Positions 8,935 through 18,220 are shown, numbered from the stretch's first letter. The stretch is DNA of 55,423 nucleotides from Candidatus Nanopelagicales bacterium (GCA_017857175.1 JAFMDS010000009.1:1-55423), one strand, 5' to 3'. The notes: generated by a model from the letters alone, not told the origin. Program-made: numbers and translations.

Positions 8935-9252
8935 CTACGAGGAGTCCCCTGCCTTTTTAGCCGTGGCTTTCTTGGACACAGTCTTTTTGGCAGTCGCTTT
9001 CTTGGGCGCAGTCTTTTTGGCAGTAGCCGTTTTCGCAGCAGCTTTCTTTGGCTTTGTCGGCTCTCCCTGTTCGTCCTGCTGGACCTCACGTGCGCTGTTC
9101 GTTGTGGACTGGTTACTGCTGGTCGCGAAAACCCATGGATCGGCGGCTATCGCTCCCGCTCGTTCAACTTCTTTACGTTTCCACCAGAAGAAACCCGCAA
9201 CCGCAGTGGAAAGCAAAAATCCGAGGGCCACAACCTTCTTCGTGCTTTTCAT
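8935..9252 (-). CDS. Small membrane-anchored protein with histone H1-like Lys/Ala tail
   Basis: 105 residues. A single hydrophobic segment (about 8-25, VALGFLLSTAVAGFFWW) is followed by KRKEVERAGAIAADPW, a polar Gln/Ser/Glu linker, and then a C-terminal tail (about 65-102) built from TAKKT/PKKA-type repeats with about 40 percent lysine. The topology suggests an N-terminal anchor with a cytoplasmic basic tail able to bind DNA or another polyanion. Such tails are known from actinobacterial nucleoid proteins; the fusion to a membrane anchor is inferred to be a tether. No enzyme motif. The ATG has TACGTT six bases upstream (leaderless). It sits 28 bases downstream of the GTPase gene on the same strand. 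Confidence 0.75.
   Translation of the reverse strand: MKSTKKVVALGFLLSTAVAGFFWWKRKEVERAGAIAADPWVFATSSNQSTTNSAREVQQDEQGEPTKPKKAAAKTATAKKTAPKKATAKKTVSKKATAKKAGDSS
8951..9030 (-). repeat. 30-bp tandem repeat encoding the Lys/Ala tail
   Basis: Units at 8971-9000 and 9001-9030 differ at only a few bases, sharing GTCTTTTTGGCAGT on the plus strand, and a partial unit occupies 8951-8970. The 30-bp period (10 codons) keeps frame, so copy-number change would lengthen or shorten the basic tail without a frameshift. Confidence 0.75.
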
Positions 9253-9258
9253 GTGCCC

Positions 9259-9264
9259 AACGTA
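9259..9264 (-). promoter_or_regulatory. -10 box of leaderless promoter for the Lys/Ala-tail protein
   Basis: TACGTT on the minus strand, then GGGCAC, then ATG at 9252. No clear -35. Confidence 0.45.
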
Positions 9265-9280
9265 ACAGTGAGAGCCCTAG

Positions 9281-10471
9281 TCAGTCACGTTTTTGATTGT
9301 CCTTGAGGTATTTCATAAACTCCGACTTGACCTGCGGGCCTGTCAGGAAACGCTCCTGCTCCGCAGGATCCAAGGTGAGGACAAACTCGCAAACCCTTGC
9401 CCAGGCAATTCCGATTGCACGTGTCAACGCACCTGCAACCGCGGCCGAAATCGCCGCTCCTGCTAGCTGTCCACCCGGCACGAACCGGAGTGCTTGTGTA
9501 ACGGCATAACGCCCCGCCTGAGTTGCGCCCCCGGTAAGAATGGCGCCACCGGCAATACTGAGCGCACGCGAACGTGAATGAGACAAGCCATAGATGGCAC
9601 TGATCCTGGCGATCATGGAAATTTGATTAGGCACTAGAAGAGCTGCATCCGCGATTGGGATTGGAACTGCGCCGATTCCACTCGCCACGAGCGCCGCCTG
9701 CTTAATGACCGCGGCGGCGGAATCTTTTTTTCGACGCACATCCACTCGCTGAGCTGCCGTTAATGCACTCGCTACCGCTTCAGGGACCACCTCATAGGTT
9801 GCATCGATAAGTTCTGTTAAGCCAAAAGCTATTGTTCCTGTAAATGAATCTGACAGTGCATTAGTCGCAAGGACTGCATTACCCGGAGTCAACTTAAGGC
9901 TTTGGATGTACGCCATAAATTCGGTTGCCTCAGGATGAATGATGATCTCACCTTGATCCATGTGCGCAGGAACCTGAGACATGACCATGACGACCGGCAG
10001 ACCCATTTCTTGGATTGCTTTCACAAAACTGATTTGTGCGGACTCGAATCGTCGATCCGACCAACGAAATACGTACCAAACTGCATGAATTCGTTGGTCC
10101 ATAGGATCTTTCGACTGGCGGGCAACTATTTTTTCGAGGCCTGCCAAAATCGCATTTCCTGATGTACCTGTTTCAAAGCCTTCGGAATCATAGATCCCGA
10201 GAAATCCACCGGGATGCTTGTGATAGTTCAGACCTTTCGTGACTGGAGTTCCTATCCCAGTTTTGGCAACGCTTTCGCCGAAGATCGCATTGATCAGGGT
10301 TGATTTGCCGCTCCCCGTCTTGCCAAAAACCGCCAAATTGAAACATCCCAGCGATTGGTATGCATCGGTGAATTCCTTGTCAAAGAGCCGAGAAACACCC
10401 GCGGCATCCAGTACCCCTTCAACGCCACGTGGATCGGGTGATGAATCCGACGCCGAACCTTTGTCACTCAC
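9281..10471 (-). CDS. P-loop GTPase with C-terminal membrane-associated helical domain
   Basis: 396 residues. The G domain has Walker A GKTGSGKS (about residue 51), a G2-like TPVTKG and G3 DSEG. The usual NKxD specificity motif is not evident: MSQVPAHMD occupies its expected position, so guanine specificity is uncertain. The C-terminal part (about 235-370) is Ala/Gly-rich and helical (AALVASGIGAVPIPIADAALL), resembling the DUF697-type domain found on several bacterial dynamin-like or IRG-like GTPases. The first 20 residues are charged and low in complexity. The likely role is membrane-associated but unknown. GTG start with TAAAGT six bases upstream. It is divergent from the lytic transglycosylase gene and upstream of the Lys/Ala-tail gene. 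Confidence 0.8.
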   Translation of the reverse strand: MSDKGSASDSSPDPRGVEGVLDAAGVSRLFDKEFTDAYQSLGCFNLAVFGKTGSGKSTLINAIFGESVAKTGIGTPVTKGLNYHKHPGGFLGIYDSEGFETGTSGNAILAGLEKIVARQSKDPMDQRIHAVWYVFRWSDRRFESAQISFVKAIQEMGLPVVMVMSQVPAHMDQGEIIIHPEATEFMAYIQSLKLTPGNAVLATNALSDSFTGTIAFGLTELIDATYEVVPEAVASALTAAQRVDVRRKKDSAAAVIKQAALVASGIGAVPIPIADAALLVPNQISMIARISAIYGLSHSRSRALSIAGGAILTGGATQAGRYAVTQALRFVPGGQLAGAAISAAVAGALTRAIGIAWARVCEFVLTLDPAEQERFLTGPQVKSEFMKYLKDNQKRD

Positions 10472-10477
10472 GCTTAG

Positions 10478-10483
10478 ACTTTA
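10478..10483 (-). promoter_or_regulatory. -10 box of leaderless promoter for the GTPase gene
   Basis: TAAAGT on the minus strand, spacer CTAAGC, then GTG at 10471. On the opposite strand TAGGTT at 10506-10511 could serve the divergent transglycosylase gene. Confidence 0.5.
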
Positions 10484-10524
10484 CCTCTCGTCGGATTTCA
10501 AGGCCTAGGTTTATGGTGGTAACT

Positions 10525-11100
10525 ATGGCACGCCAAGTATCCACCACCAAGAAACTGAGATCGGTCGTGATCCTTGGGCTCGTCCTCGGTGTTGTCGTTG
10601 CCGTGCTCTATGCCGCATCTTCCTATTTACCGCAGTCTGTGCGAGAAAATGTTCTCGGCGCTCCGGTGAGCGTTCCAGTCGAATATTCGAGTGTCATCAA
10701 AGAAGCGTCCGCCCGATGCCCTGTCGTGCCCCTCAATGTTTTCGCGGCTCAACTCCATGCGGAAAGTGGGTGGGATCCGAATGCGAAAAGCCCTGCGGGA
10801 GCGCGTGGGATTGCGCAATTCATGCCCAAAGTATGGAAGCAATATGCAATTGACGGAGACGGAGACGGTGAGATAGATGTGTGGAACCCCATCGACGCCA
10901 TTCACAGCGCCGCCGAACTCAACTGCTTGAATCGCAAATTGGTGTCGGGGGTTTCGGGTAAACGAATTCAAAACATTCTTGCTGCATACAACGCAGGCTT
11001 TGGCGCCGTGCGTAAATATGACGGGATCCCTCCCTACCCAGAAACCGAAAACTACGTTCGCAAGATTTTGAAAAACAGCTCCACCCTGCAATGGCCATAG
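10525..11100 (+). CDS. Membrane-anchored lytic transglycosylase (SLT domain)
   Basis: 191 residues. One N-terminal transmembrane segment (about 15-35, VVILGLVLGVVVAVLYAA) leads to an extracytoplasmic SLT domain. The catalytic glutamate is in QLHAESGWDPNA. Downstream SPAGARGIAQFMP and LAAYNAGFGAV are the standard goose-lysozyme-like motifs, so the enzyme should cleave peptidoglycan glycan strands to anhydro-muropeptides. The ATG at 10525 is chosen because GGTGGT precedes it at suitable spacing and the protein then starts right before the anchor. An upstream in-frame ATG at 10513 is possible. Confidence 0.88.
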   Translation: MARQVSTTKKLRSVVILGLVLGVVVAVLYAASSYLPQSVRENVLGAPVSVPVEYSSVIKEASARCPVVPLNVFAAQLHAESGWDPNAKSPAGARGIAQFMPKVWKQYAIDGDGDGEIDVWNPIDAIHSAAELNCLNRKLVSGVSGKRIQNILAAYNAGFGAVRKYDGIPPYPETENYVRKILKNSSTLQWP

Positions 11101-11112
11101 GCCTCACATGGA

Positions 11113-11934
11113 TTACTTAATCACCACAATGGATTGAAGATTCTCCGCCACGAGCCTGCCATCGGCTGTCCATAGCCGTCGAAGTTCACTTGTAAAACCG
11201 TCAAATGCTGAACTAATGGTTGCCTCATGCAAGAGGGGCGCTCGCTCTCCGTTCACGCTTTCGATGGTTTCAGGGTCAATGAGCAAGTGCGCGCTGAAGG
11301 CCACGGTGGCCATGGGTCGCATTTCCTTCATAATCGAATACGAGACTGGCCACCAAGCATCGATGATCCCCATTAGTTCCGCGGCGGTCCAAAGACTTCC
11401 TGGCTTTGTTGCTGAGGGGATCCTGACCCAGCCGAGGGCCGTGTCGGATTCACCCATAGTGGGTAGCGGTGAAATTGGGCGATATTCGAGCCGTTGCGTG
11501 AAAGTCGGCGCCACCGGTGGACCGAGGGGAATGATCATGCACTCTTCGGCTGTAGCCACCTCTGGCATTACCGCGGACCCCCACTCTTTAAGTGGTGGTG
11601 TGATCTCGATGTTCCTTCGAGATCCCGTGATGATCTGAGCCCGAGCAACACTGCCCAGATTCGTACTGTCATCTTTGAAAGCATGCGGTGAAATATCGAC
11701 TTCCCACGTTGACATGGCAGAACCCTGGCGTAGGCACTTGGCAGTCATTGTGTAATCCCCCACTACGACAGGCTCGAGAATTTGCGCCGAAATCGTGCGC
11801 AGGACCCGGTCAGTGCTTTCATGTGCGGCCACAATCTCAGCCATAGCCGTTATGGTCAAACCACCCCACGCACCACGACCCTGTTGCCATCCGTCGGCGA
11901 CGGACCATTGTTCCGTGATGTGCTTGAGGCTCAT
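11113..11934 (-). CDS. Acyl-CoA thioesterase-like double hotdog protein
   Basis: A 273-residue protein of the TesB-like acyl-CoA thioesterase superfamily common in actinobacteria. The N-terminal hotdog has GRGAWGGLTITAMAEIV and a long helix, and the second half has LWTAAELMGIIDAWWPVSY. It probably hydrolyses acyl-CoA to free acid and CoA. The substrate is not predictable. It could take part in the same lipid pool as the ole genes, but there is no operon link. The ATG is preceded by GGAAAG. Its stop lies 12 bases from the stop of the convergent transglycosylase gene. Confidence 0.75.
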   Translation of the reverse strand: MSLKHITEQWSVADGWQQGRGAWGGLTITAMAEIVAAHESTDRVLRTISAQILEPVVVGDYTMTAKCLRQGSAMSTWEVDISPHAFKDDSTNLGSVARAQIITGSRRNIEITPPLKEWGSAVMPEVATAEECMIIPLGPPVAPTFTQRLEYRPISPLPTMGESDTALGWVRIPSATKPGSLWTAAELMGIIDAWWPVSYSIMKEMRPMATVAFSAHLLIDPETIESVNGERAPLLHEATISSAFDGFTSELRRLWTADGRLVAENLQSIVVIK

Positions 11935-11961
11935 CGCTGCTTTCCAATAACGACCATTGAT

Positions 11962-13374
11962 CTAGGCACTGGCTGGCTTTGCGTCTGCCAAAGAGCCTGT
12001 ACCTGCATTCGTATCAGTGTCAACCACTCCGGTTCCAGAACCTAATGCTGATTTCTTGATCCACTTTGACCATGGAATATTCCATAGGCCCCCCGGGCCG
12101 TTCCACGGTTCAACAATTTCGCCACCCGTGTTGGTGTAAAGGACAACGTCACCCGGAATTGTCTTGTTAAAGATCCATTCGGCATCCTGTTGAAACATGT
12201 TCGTGCATCCGTGTGAACCGTTGTAACGACCAATTCGACTGTAGGCCCATGGGGCCGAATGAATGAATTCACCCGTGGGCGTGAGTCGGGTGTTCCACTT
12301 GGCATCCAATTCATACTGGTCCTCAGGATCGGTCAGGCCCAGTGATTCACTCAGGTAGGTCTTGTCTTCTTCCTTTGCGGTACTAATCACCTTTGTGCCA
12401 TTGCGAGTTTCCCATTCGTTCTTGCCAAGTGAAACCTTGAATGTTTTGACTTTCTCGCCGTCAATAAAAACCTTCATTTGGGTCGTTCGACCATCCACCT
12501 TCGCGACCAGCTTTCGTGCGGTGCGGAATTGGAATGTGGTGTTGAGCTTCTTGGAGCCAATTAACCAGGTCTTGCCGGACTTACCGAGCACCGCACGATC
12601 CAGCGTGGACACAATACGAATGATGGATCTTCCGGGCCAATAATCCTTGGGCCTGAACACCGCAGAACGCTCACTCACCCACCCCCATGCACCTGGAACG
12701 GCGCGTACTTTTCCATTGGGCAATTGGGCCGAAACATAAAGATGATTCTCAACAACCGCTTTGTCAGGGATATCTCTACTAAAAATGATTTTGGGGAGAG
12801 TCCCAACCCCAAGTGCGACCTTGGTGCCGTCAACTCCGAGAGAGTTGCTCGCAGCATTGAACTTTGCTCCAACCCATGCCCGCGGACTCGGCAACTTTGT
12901 GGGTTTATCCGGATCGGTGCCGCTCGGTGGTTGCGTTGTACCGACAACGGGACCGGTGGCAACACTCGAATCGACTACGGTGTACGAACCGGGCAAAAAT
13001 TCCTGCTGCAACGAGGTACGCAAATAAACGCCGTAGCTTCGGGAGGCTTGAAGGCTCACCAAGTTGCACGTGGCTTGAGTTGCTGCAATCTCTTCAGCCG
13101 TGGGCTCTGCGCACGGCCACCACGTTTGGTTATCGAGTGAAACTTCGTAGATGTTTTCGCCAGCTGCCGTCGCAGGGTCAACTTCTACGACAGGGACGGG
13201 CGAATATGTCACTACCAAAGTTGTCGAGGTCGCTCCCGGTAGAACTGACACAATGGCTGGACTGGGTACCGTGACCTGCGATTTTTGTGCAGCTTGTGAT
13301 GGGGAAATGAACAAACTTGACAAGCCAATGGAAACCACGCTGGCGACTGCGATAGCTCGCGCCATTTTTCGCAT
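11962..13374 (-). CDS. L,D-transpeptidase (YkuD) with Ig-like domains
   Basis: 470 residues. A Sec signal peptide (MRKMARAIAVASVV, ending near PSQAAQ) is followed by Ig-like beta domains (about 35-290). The YkuD catalytic domain contains HSAPWAYSRIG and the active-site GSHGCTNM with Cys390, matching mycobacterial Ldt enzymes that make 3-3 peptidoglycan cross-links. About 60 residues after the catalytic core are a Gly/Thr/Asp-rich tail. The ATG at 13374 has GGAGT about ten bases upstream; a second ATG three codons on is an alternative. With the transglycosylase nearby, it forms a loose cell-wall neighbourhood. Confidence 0.9.
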   Translation of the reverse strand: MRKMARAIAVASVVSIGLSSLFISPSQAAQKSQVTVPSPAIVSVLPGATSTTLVVTYSPVPVVEVDPATAAGENIYEVSLDNQTWWPCAEPTAEEIAATQATCNLVSLQASRSYGVYLRTSLQQEFLPGSYTVVDSSVATGPVVGTTQPPSGTDPDKPTKLPSPRAWVGAKFNAASNSLGVDGTKVALGVGTLPKIIFSRDIPDKAVVENHLYVSAQLPNGKVRAVPGAWGWVSERSAVFRPKDYWPGRSIIRIVSTLDRAVLGKSGKTWLIGSKKLNTTFQFRTARKLVAKVDGRTTQMKVFIDGEKVKTFKVSLGKNEWETRNGTKVISTAKEEDKTYLSESLGLTDPEDQYELDAKWNTRLTPTGEFIHSAPWAYSRIGRYNGSHGCTNMFQQDAEWIFNKTIPGDVVLYTNTGGEIVEPWNGPGGLWNIPWSKWIKKSALGSGTGVVDTDTNAGTGSLADAKPASA

Positions 13375-13508
13375 GATTTCAACTCCAAGTCCGTGTGTGA
13401 CATTTAATGGCCCGATTTACAGGCTTGATGTATCGGCCCGATCCCCCGCTATACCAAGGATAAGCATGACAGTGCCGTAAAGACTAATCGCGCTCCCTAG
13501 TTTTGGAG

Positions 13509-14252
13509 CTACCAGGGGACAATCGCCCGGTCCTCCCAGAGCAGTCCCGTGAGCGCAGCCTCCGAGGAATTCACCTGCGACTGACGCTGGGCAAGGTCAC
13601 TCGTGGCGAGCCAGACAATCGTTTCGGCTCCTTCCCGTGCCGAGCGGGCTGCATGAGGACCCCCCATGTTTGTCCGACAGTGATTCGGGCACATGGCATC
13701 CACCAGGACACCGCGCGCACCCCAATTCGTTTCCGCCGCAAAATTTCGAGTGAGCGCATTTAGCCCAGCTTTACTCACCCGATATGGCGCCAATCCGCCC
13801 GAGGTGCCTGGACCTGAAAACCTGCCCAAACAGGCCGAAACCGATACGACCCGTCCGTCCCTTCGGGAGACCATGCCCGGGGTGAAGAGCCTGATCGCAT
13901 TGAAGGCCCCATCGAGATTAGTTGACATTACCCTCGACCACTCCTCGCTGGTGGTCCGTAAGGTTTTGGACATGTGAGCGCTCATGACACCTGCCGAAAT
14001 TACGAGAACATCGGGTTCAGCAAGTGGCCCCAGGCGAGATGCTAATTCGTTCATTTCCTGGGCATCGCCAACATTGGCACCATCGCCCACGGCATCGATG
14101 TTCATCTCCTGCAATTGCTCAGCAGCAGCTATGCCTGACTCCTTGGTGTGGCCAAGCAAAACAACCGCGTAACCCAATTCACCGAGCGCGACCCCTGCCG
14201 CAAACCCAATACCCTGTGAGCCCCCCGTGATCACAACCGACTTGTTATTCAT
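13509..14252 (-). CDS. Short-chain dehydrogenase/reductase
   Basis: A 247-residue classical SDR: TGGSQGIGFA cofactor loop at the N-terminus, ISAGV at the NNAG position, catalytic Ser in VVSVSACLG, and YRVSK for Tyr/Lys. The substrate is unknown. The ATG follows GAGAGGG with a seven-base spacer, a clear Shine-Dalgarno. Divergent from kgd, with a 106-base intergenic region. It is not obviously part of a pathway here. Confidence 0.85.
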   Translation of the reverse strand: MNNKSVVITGGSQGIGFAAGVALGELGYAVVLLGHTKESGIAAAEQLQEMNIDAVGDGANVGDAQEMNELASRLGPLAEPDVLVISAGVMSAHMSKTLRTTSEEWSRVMSTNLDGAFNAIRLFTPGMVSRRDGRVVSVSACLGRFSGPGTSGGLAPYRVSKAGLNALTRNFAAETNWGARGVLVDAMCPNHCRTNMGGPHAARSAREGAETIVWLATSDLAQRQSQVNSSEAALTGLLWEDRAIVPW

Positions 14253-14316
14253 GGCCTAACCCTCTCGCATGAATTGGACACCTGCACCCTCATAATTGCA
14301 CCGCGAGTAAAAGCCC

Positions 14317-14322
14317 TAGGCT
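14317..14322 (+). promoter_or_regulatory. Probable -10 box for kgd
   Basis: TAGGCT, about 36 bases before the kgd start, with TTGCAC at 14296-14301 as a poorly spaced -35 candidate. Confidence 0.35.
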
Positions 14323-14358
14323 TATGTCGCAATTAGGTCGCCTGTGAGAGGAAATAAC

Positions 14359-17300
14359 GTGGCGCTTCAGCCTCCCGACCAATTTGGCCCGAACGACTGG
14401 CTAGTCGATGAGCTTTACCAGCAATATCTCGAGGACAAAAACTCGGTTGACCCCGCATGGTGGGAATTCTTTGACGACTTCACCCCACACGACAATGCGC
14501 TGCTGCCGGAGCAGGCCGCACACGCTGAACCACCTGCGCCAGCCACACCTGCGCAATCACCTGGGCAATCACCTTCGCCATCGCCGACACCAGCCGCCAA
14601 AACCGTCACAACCACTCCTGCTCCAGAACCGTCGGAGTACGTGCACAAGCTCAAAGGTCCTGCCGCGCGAGTTGTGACCAACATGGAAGAAAGCCTCACC
14701 GTTCCTACGGCCACCAGCGTGCGCTCGGTTCCCGTGAAACTCCTCTTCGACAACCGCACGGTGATTAATAACCATCTGGCGCGCGGCCGCGGAGGCAAGG
14801 TTTCATTCACTCACATGATTGGCTACGCCGTCATCCAGGCAATCAAGGCCCTGCCAGAGATGAATTATTCCTACACCGAACTTGACGGCAAGCCCGCCAT
14901 TGCCCGCAATCCCGAGATCAACTTTGGGCTCGCAATTGACCTTGCTAAGCCCGATGGCTCTCGTCAGTTGTTAGTGCCCAATATCAAGGGCGCACAAAAT
15001 ATGGATTTCGCCGGTTTCTGGGCGACCTACGAAGACATTGTGCGTCGAGCGAGAAATAACAAGTTGACAGTGGAAGATTTCGCTGACACGACAGTGAGTT
15101 TGACCAATCCTGGAACCATCGGCACTAACCACTCCGTTCCACGACTTGTGGTGGGTCAAGGATGCATTGTGGGTGTGGGCTCCATGGAGTACCCAGCCCA
15201 ATGGCAAGGTGCGTCTGAAGAAAATATCGTGCGCAATGCGGTCTCAAAGATTCTCACGCTCACCTCTACGTATGACCACCGAATTATTCAGGGTGCTCAG
15301 TCAGGTGAGTTCCTGAAAAAAGTGCATGCGCTGATATTGGGTGAGGACCAGTTTTACGACAATATTTTCCGCGATCTCCGCATACCTTATGAACCGATTC
15401 GTTGGGCGCAGGATATTTCAGCGAGCCACGAAACCGATCTTGATAAGAACGTGCGGGTCCAAGAGGTCATCCACGCTTACCGCGTTCGCGGCCACCTAAT
15501 GGCTGATACTGATCCGCTTGAATATCACCAGCGTATGCACCCCGATCTAGATGTCCTGTCCCACGGCCTCACCCTGTGGGATCTCGATCGCGAGTTCGCG
15601 ACCGGTGGTTTTGGTGGCAAGCCACTCATGAAATTACGTGAGATTCTTGGTGTCCTGAGGGACTCCTATACGCGCACGGTCGGCATCGAGTACATGCATA
15701 TTCAGGATCCCGCCGAACGTAAGTGGATCCAAGATCGTGTGGAGATCCCCCACGTCAAGCCAAACCCCGCTGATCAACTTCGCGTACTCCGCAAACTGAA
15801 TGAGGCAGAGGCACTCGAGTCATTCCTTCAAACCAAGTATGTTGGTCAAAAGAGATTCTCACTCGAAGGATCAGAGTCTTTAATCCCCATGCTGGATGAA
15901 ATCCTGGCCCAATCCGCTGACAATGAAATCCTCGAAGTCGCAATTGGCATGCCCCACCGCGGGCGCCTGAACGTACTAGCCAACATTGCTGGCAAGTCCT
16001 TTGGGCAAATTTTCCGCGAGTTTGAAGGCGAGTACGCGGAGAATTCAGTACAAGGTTCAGGCGACGTTAAGTATCACCTCGGTACGACAGGTTCTTATGT
16101 CTCGGCAAACGGTGCGTACACATCGGTATACCTCGCGGCAAACCCCTCACACCTTGAAGCGGTCAACCCCGTGCTCGAAGGAATCGTTCGCGCAAAACAG
16201 GATCTGCTCCCAGCCGAATTGCGACACGACATTCTGCCAGTGTTAATTCACGGCGATGCTGCATTTGCGGGTCAGGGTGTTGTAGCAGAAACTCTCCAAC
16301 TTTCTCAATTGCAGGGTTACCGCACTGGTGGAACAATGCACATAGTGGTGAATAACCAGGTTGGATTCACCACGTCACCTCGATACAGCCGTTCCTCGGT
16401 CTACCCGACTGATGTTGCGCGCATGGTGCAAGCACCCATCTTCCATGTAAATGGGGATGATCCCGAAGCCGTAATCTATGTCTCTCAATTAGCTTTTGAT
16501 TTCCGTCAGGCATTCAACAAGGATGTCATCATTGACCTTGTCTGCTACCGACGCCGCGGTCACAATGAAGCTGATGATCCTTCTCTGACACAGCCGCTGA
16601 TGTACTCGATAATTGATAACAAGCGGTCCGTGCGCAAGCATTACACCGAATCATTGATCGGCCGCGGTGACATAACGGTCGAAGAAGCCGAGGAAGCACT
16701 GAAACATTTCCAGGAACAACTGGAGCGTGTGTTCCAAGAAACAAGAGTCGATGAACCCGACGACGATTTTAGTCAACGAACCAGGGACATCATTGAGACT
16801 GGTCAATTAGAACTGGTGCCACAAAGCCCCAGCGCTGATGTCGATACGAGCATCACCCAAGATCAAATTGACACGATTATTCACTCCCAACTGACCTTGC
16901 CCGAGGGTTTCAATGTTCATCCACGACTTGCTCCTCAGTTGCAGCGTCGCAAGCAAATGGTCTCTGACGACACCATCGACTGGGGAATGGCAGAGGCAAT
17001 GGCCGTTGGTTCACTCCTCATGGAGGGGCGCACGGTGCGATTGGCCGGCCAAGACTCACGTCGTGGAACTTTCGGACACCGCCACATGGTTATCGTGGAC
17101 AAAGAGACCGGCTGGCAATACAAACCGCTCAAGCAGTGCTACCGCGATGGGGCGAAACTGTATGTCTACGACTCCTCACTGAGCGAATACGCCTGTTTGG
17201 GCTTTGAATACGGCTACTCGGTCGCACGCCCTGATGCACTTGTCATGTGGGAAGGCCAGTTCGGGGATTTCGTGAACGGCGCCCAAACAATCATCGACGA

Positions 17301-17988
17301 ATTTATTTCTTCCGGCGAGCAAAAATGGGGCCAGCGCTCCAGCGTCACATTGCTCTTACCCCACGGACAAGAAGGCCAGGGGCCAGATCACAGCAGTGGT
17401 CGAATCGAGCGATTCCTGCAGATGTGTGCTCAAGACAATATGACGGTAGCGATGCCCAGCACGCCTGCGTCTTACTTCCACCTACTGCGCTGGCAAGTAA
17501 TGGGCCGCCTTTCACGGCCGCTCATTTGTTTCACTCCCAAGTCACTGTTGCGCTCAAAACAATCAGTGTCAACGGTTGAGGACTTCACCACTGGTGTATT
17601 CCGACCGCTCCTACCCGACACAACCGTGACCGGCACAGCGACCAAACGAGTCTTGATGTGCAGTGGGAAGGTTTACTTCGACCTGCTCGCCTACCGCGAG
17701 AAACACCAAATAACCGACACCGCCATTGTGCGACTCGAGCGCCTTTACCCGCTTCCCCCCATCAGCCTTCCCGCAATGAGTGCGCAATACCCCGATGCGG
17801 AAATTAGATGGGTACAAGAGGAGCCTGCCAACCAAGGCGGTTGGTCATTCATTGCGATGAACGCACCGAGCATGATCAACCGGGCGATAACCTGCATCTC
17901 ACGCCCCGCATCATCAGCTCCTGCGGTTGGAACGCACCAGCGGCATGAAGAGGATCAAAGGATTTTGATCGAATCGGCATTCGCCTAG
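14359..17988 (+). CDS. kgd: Multifunctional 2-oxoglutarate metabolism enzyme (E2o-E1o fusion)
   Basis: About 1209 residues. The N-terminal E1-type helix (DWLVDELYQQYLED) is followed by a Pro/Ala-rich linker (about 50-90). An E2 succinyltransferase-like domain comes next (TYDHRIIQGAQSGEF, about 310), but without a lipoyl domain. The thiamine diphosphate-dependent 2-oxoglutarate dehydrogenase E1 region has IGMPHRGRLNVL, IHGDAAFAGQGV and CYRRRGHNEADDP. This is the actinobacterial Kgd architecture, serving the TCA cycle at the 2-oxoglutarate step. The GTG at 14359 is chosen because GAGAGG lies eight bases upstream; the GTG at 14344 would bury that site. Family members are controlled by the FHA protein GarA, not seen in this window. 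Confidence 0.96.
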   Translation: MALQPPDQFGPNDWLVDELYQQYLEDKNSVDPAWWEFFDDFTPHDNALLPEQAAHAEPPAPATPAQSPGQSPSPSPTPAAKTVTTTPAPEPSEYVHKLKGPAARVVTNMEESLTVPTATSVRSVPVKLLFDNRTVINNHLARGRGGKVSFTHMIGYAVIQAIKALPEMNYSYTELDGKPAIARNPEINFGLAIDLAKPDGSRQLLVPNIKGAQNMDFAGFWATYEDIVRRARNNKLTVEDFADTTVSLTNPGTIGTNHSVPRLVVGQGCIVGVGSMEYPAQWQGASEENIVRNAVSKILTLTSTYDHRIIQGAQSGEFLKKVHALILGEDQFYDNIFRDLRIPYEPIRWAQDISASHETDLDKNVRVQEVIHAYRVRGHLMADTDPLEYHQRMHPDLDVLSHGLTLWDLDREFATGGFGGKPLMKLREILGVLRDSYTRTVGIEYMHIQDPAERKWIQDRVEIPHVKPNPADQLRVLRKLNEAEALESFLQTKYVGQKRFSLEGSESLIPMLDEILAQSADNEILEVAIGMPHRGRLNVLANIAGKSFGQIFREFEGEYAENSVQGSGDVKYHLGTTGSYVSANGAYTSVYLAANPSHLEAVNPVLEGIVRAKQDLLPAELRHDILPVLIHGDAAFAGQGVVAETLQLSQLQGYRTGGTMHIVVNNQVGFTTSPRYSRSSVYPTDVARMVQAPIFHVNGDDPEAVIYVSQLAFDFRQAFNKDVIIDLVCYRRRGHNEADDPSLTQPLMYSIIDNKRSVRKHYTESLIGRGDITVEEAEEALKHFQEQLERVFQETRVDEPDDDFSQRTRDIIETGQLELVPQSPSADVDTSITQDQIDTIIHSQLTLPEGFNVHPRLAPQLQRRKQMVSDDTIDWGMAEAMAVGSLLMEGRTVRLAGQDSRRGTFGHRHMVIVDKETGWQYKPLKQCYRDGAKLYVYDSSLSEYACLGFEYGYSVARPDALVMWEGQFGDFVNGAQTIIDEFISSGEQKWGQRSSVTLLLPHGQEGQGPDHSSGRIERFLQMCAQDNMTVAMPSTPASYFHLLRWQVMGRLSRPLICFTPKSLLRSKQSVSTVEDFTTGVFRPLLPDTTVTGTATKRVLMCSGKVYFDLLAYREKHQITDTAIVRLERLYPLPPISLPAMSAQYPDAEIRWVQEEPANQGGWSFIAMNAPSMINRAITCISRPASSAPAVGTHQRHEEDQRILIESAFA

Positions 17989-18035
17989 TTCAAAACTTGT
18001 CAATTGTCACTACGAGAATTTTTTGGGGTTACGCC

Positions 18036-18215
18036 ATGTATGACACTGATCGGGGCGCAGAAGAACTGGCCCGCCGCCGTGGGGAAGAGGAAGTTTCACT
18101 CGCATGGGTCGCTGAACGGTGTGAGGAGTTTGTAAACCTCAATCCCGAGTTTGAGACCGCGGTGGATCGCCTGACAACCTGGCTGGCTCGCCTCGACGAC
18201 CTCGATGACGAATAG
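18036..18215 (+). CDS. DUF6104 family small protein
   Basis: A 59-residue acidic protein starting MYDTDRGAEELARRRGEEE and ending in an LDDLDDE tail. This matches the small protein that follows kgd in many actinobacteria (DUF6104, from memory). The function is unknown. The ATG at 18036 is chosen over an upstream in-frame start at 17997 because homologs begin with the MY(F/D)TDRG motif. Confidence 0.75.
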   Translation: MYDTDRGAEELARRRGEEEVSLAWVAERCEEFVNLNPEFETAVDRLTTWLARLDDLDDE

Positions 18216-18220
18216 GCTCG

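Noticed and set aside
8654-9265. 203-codon plus-strand frame covering the Lys/Ala-tail region
   Set aside because: It reads the repeat in antisense as FLAVAFLG-type hydrophobic repeats, an expected artefact of a Lys/Ala-rich tail on the other strand.
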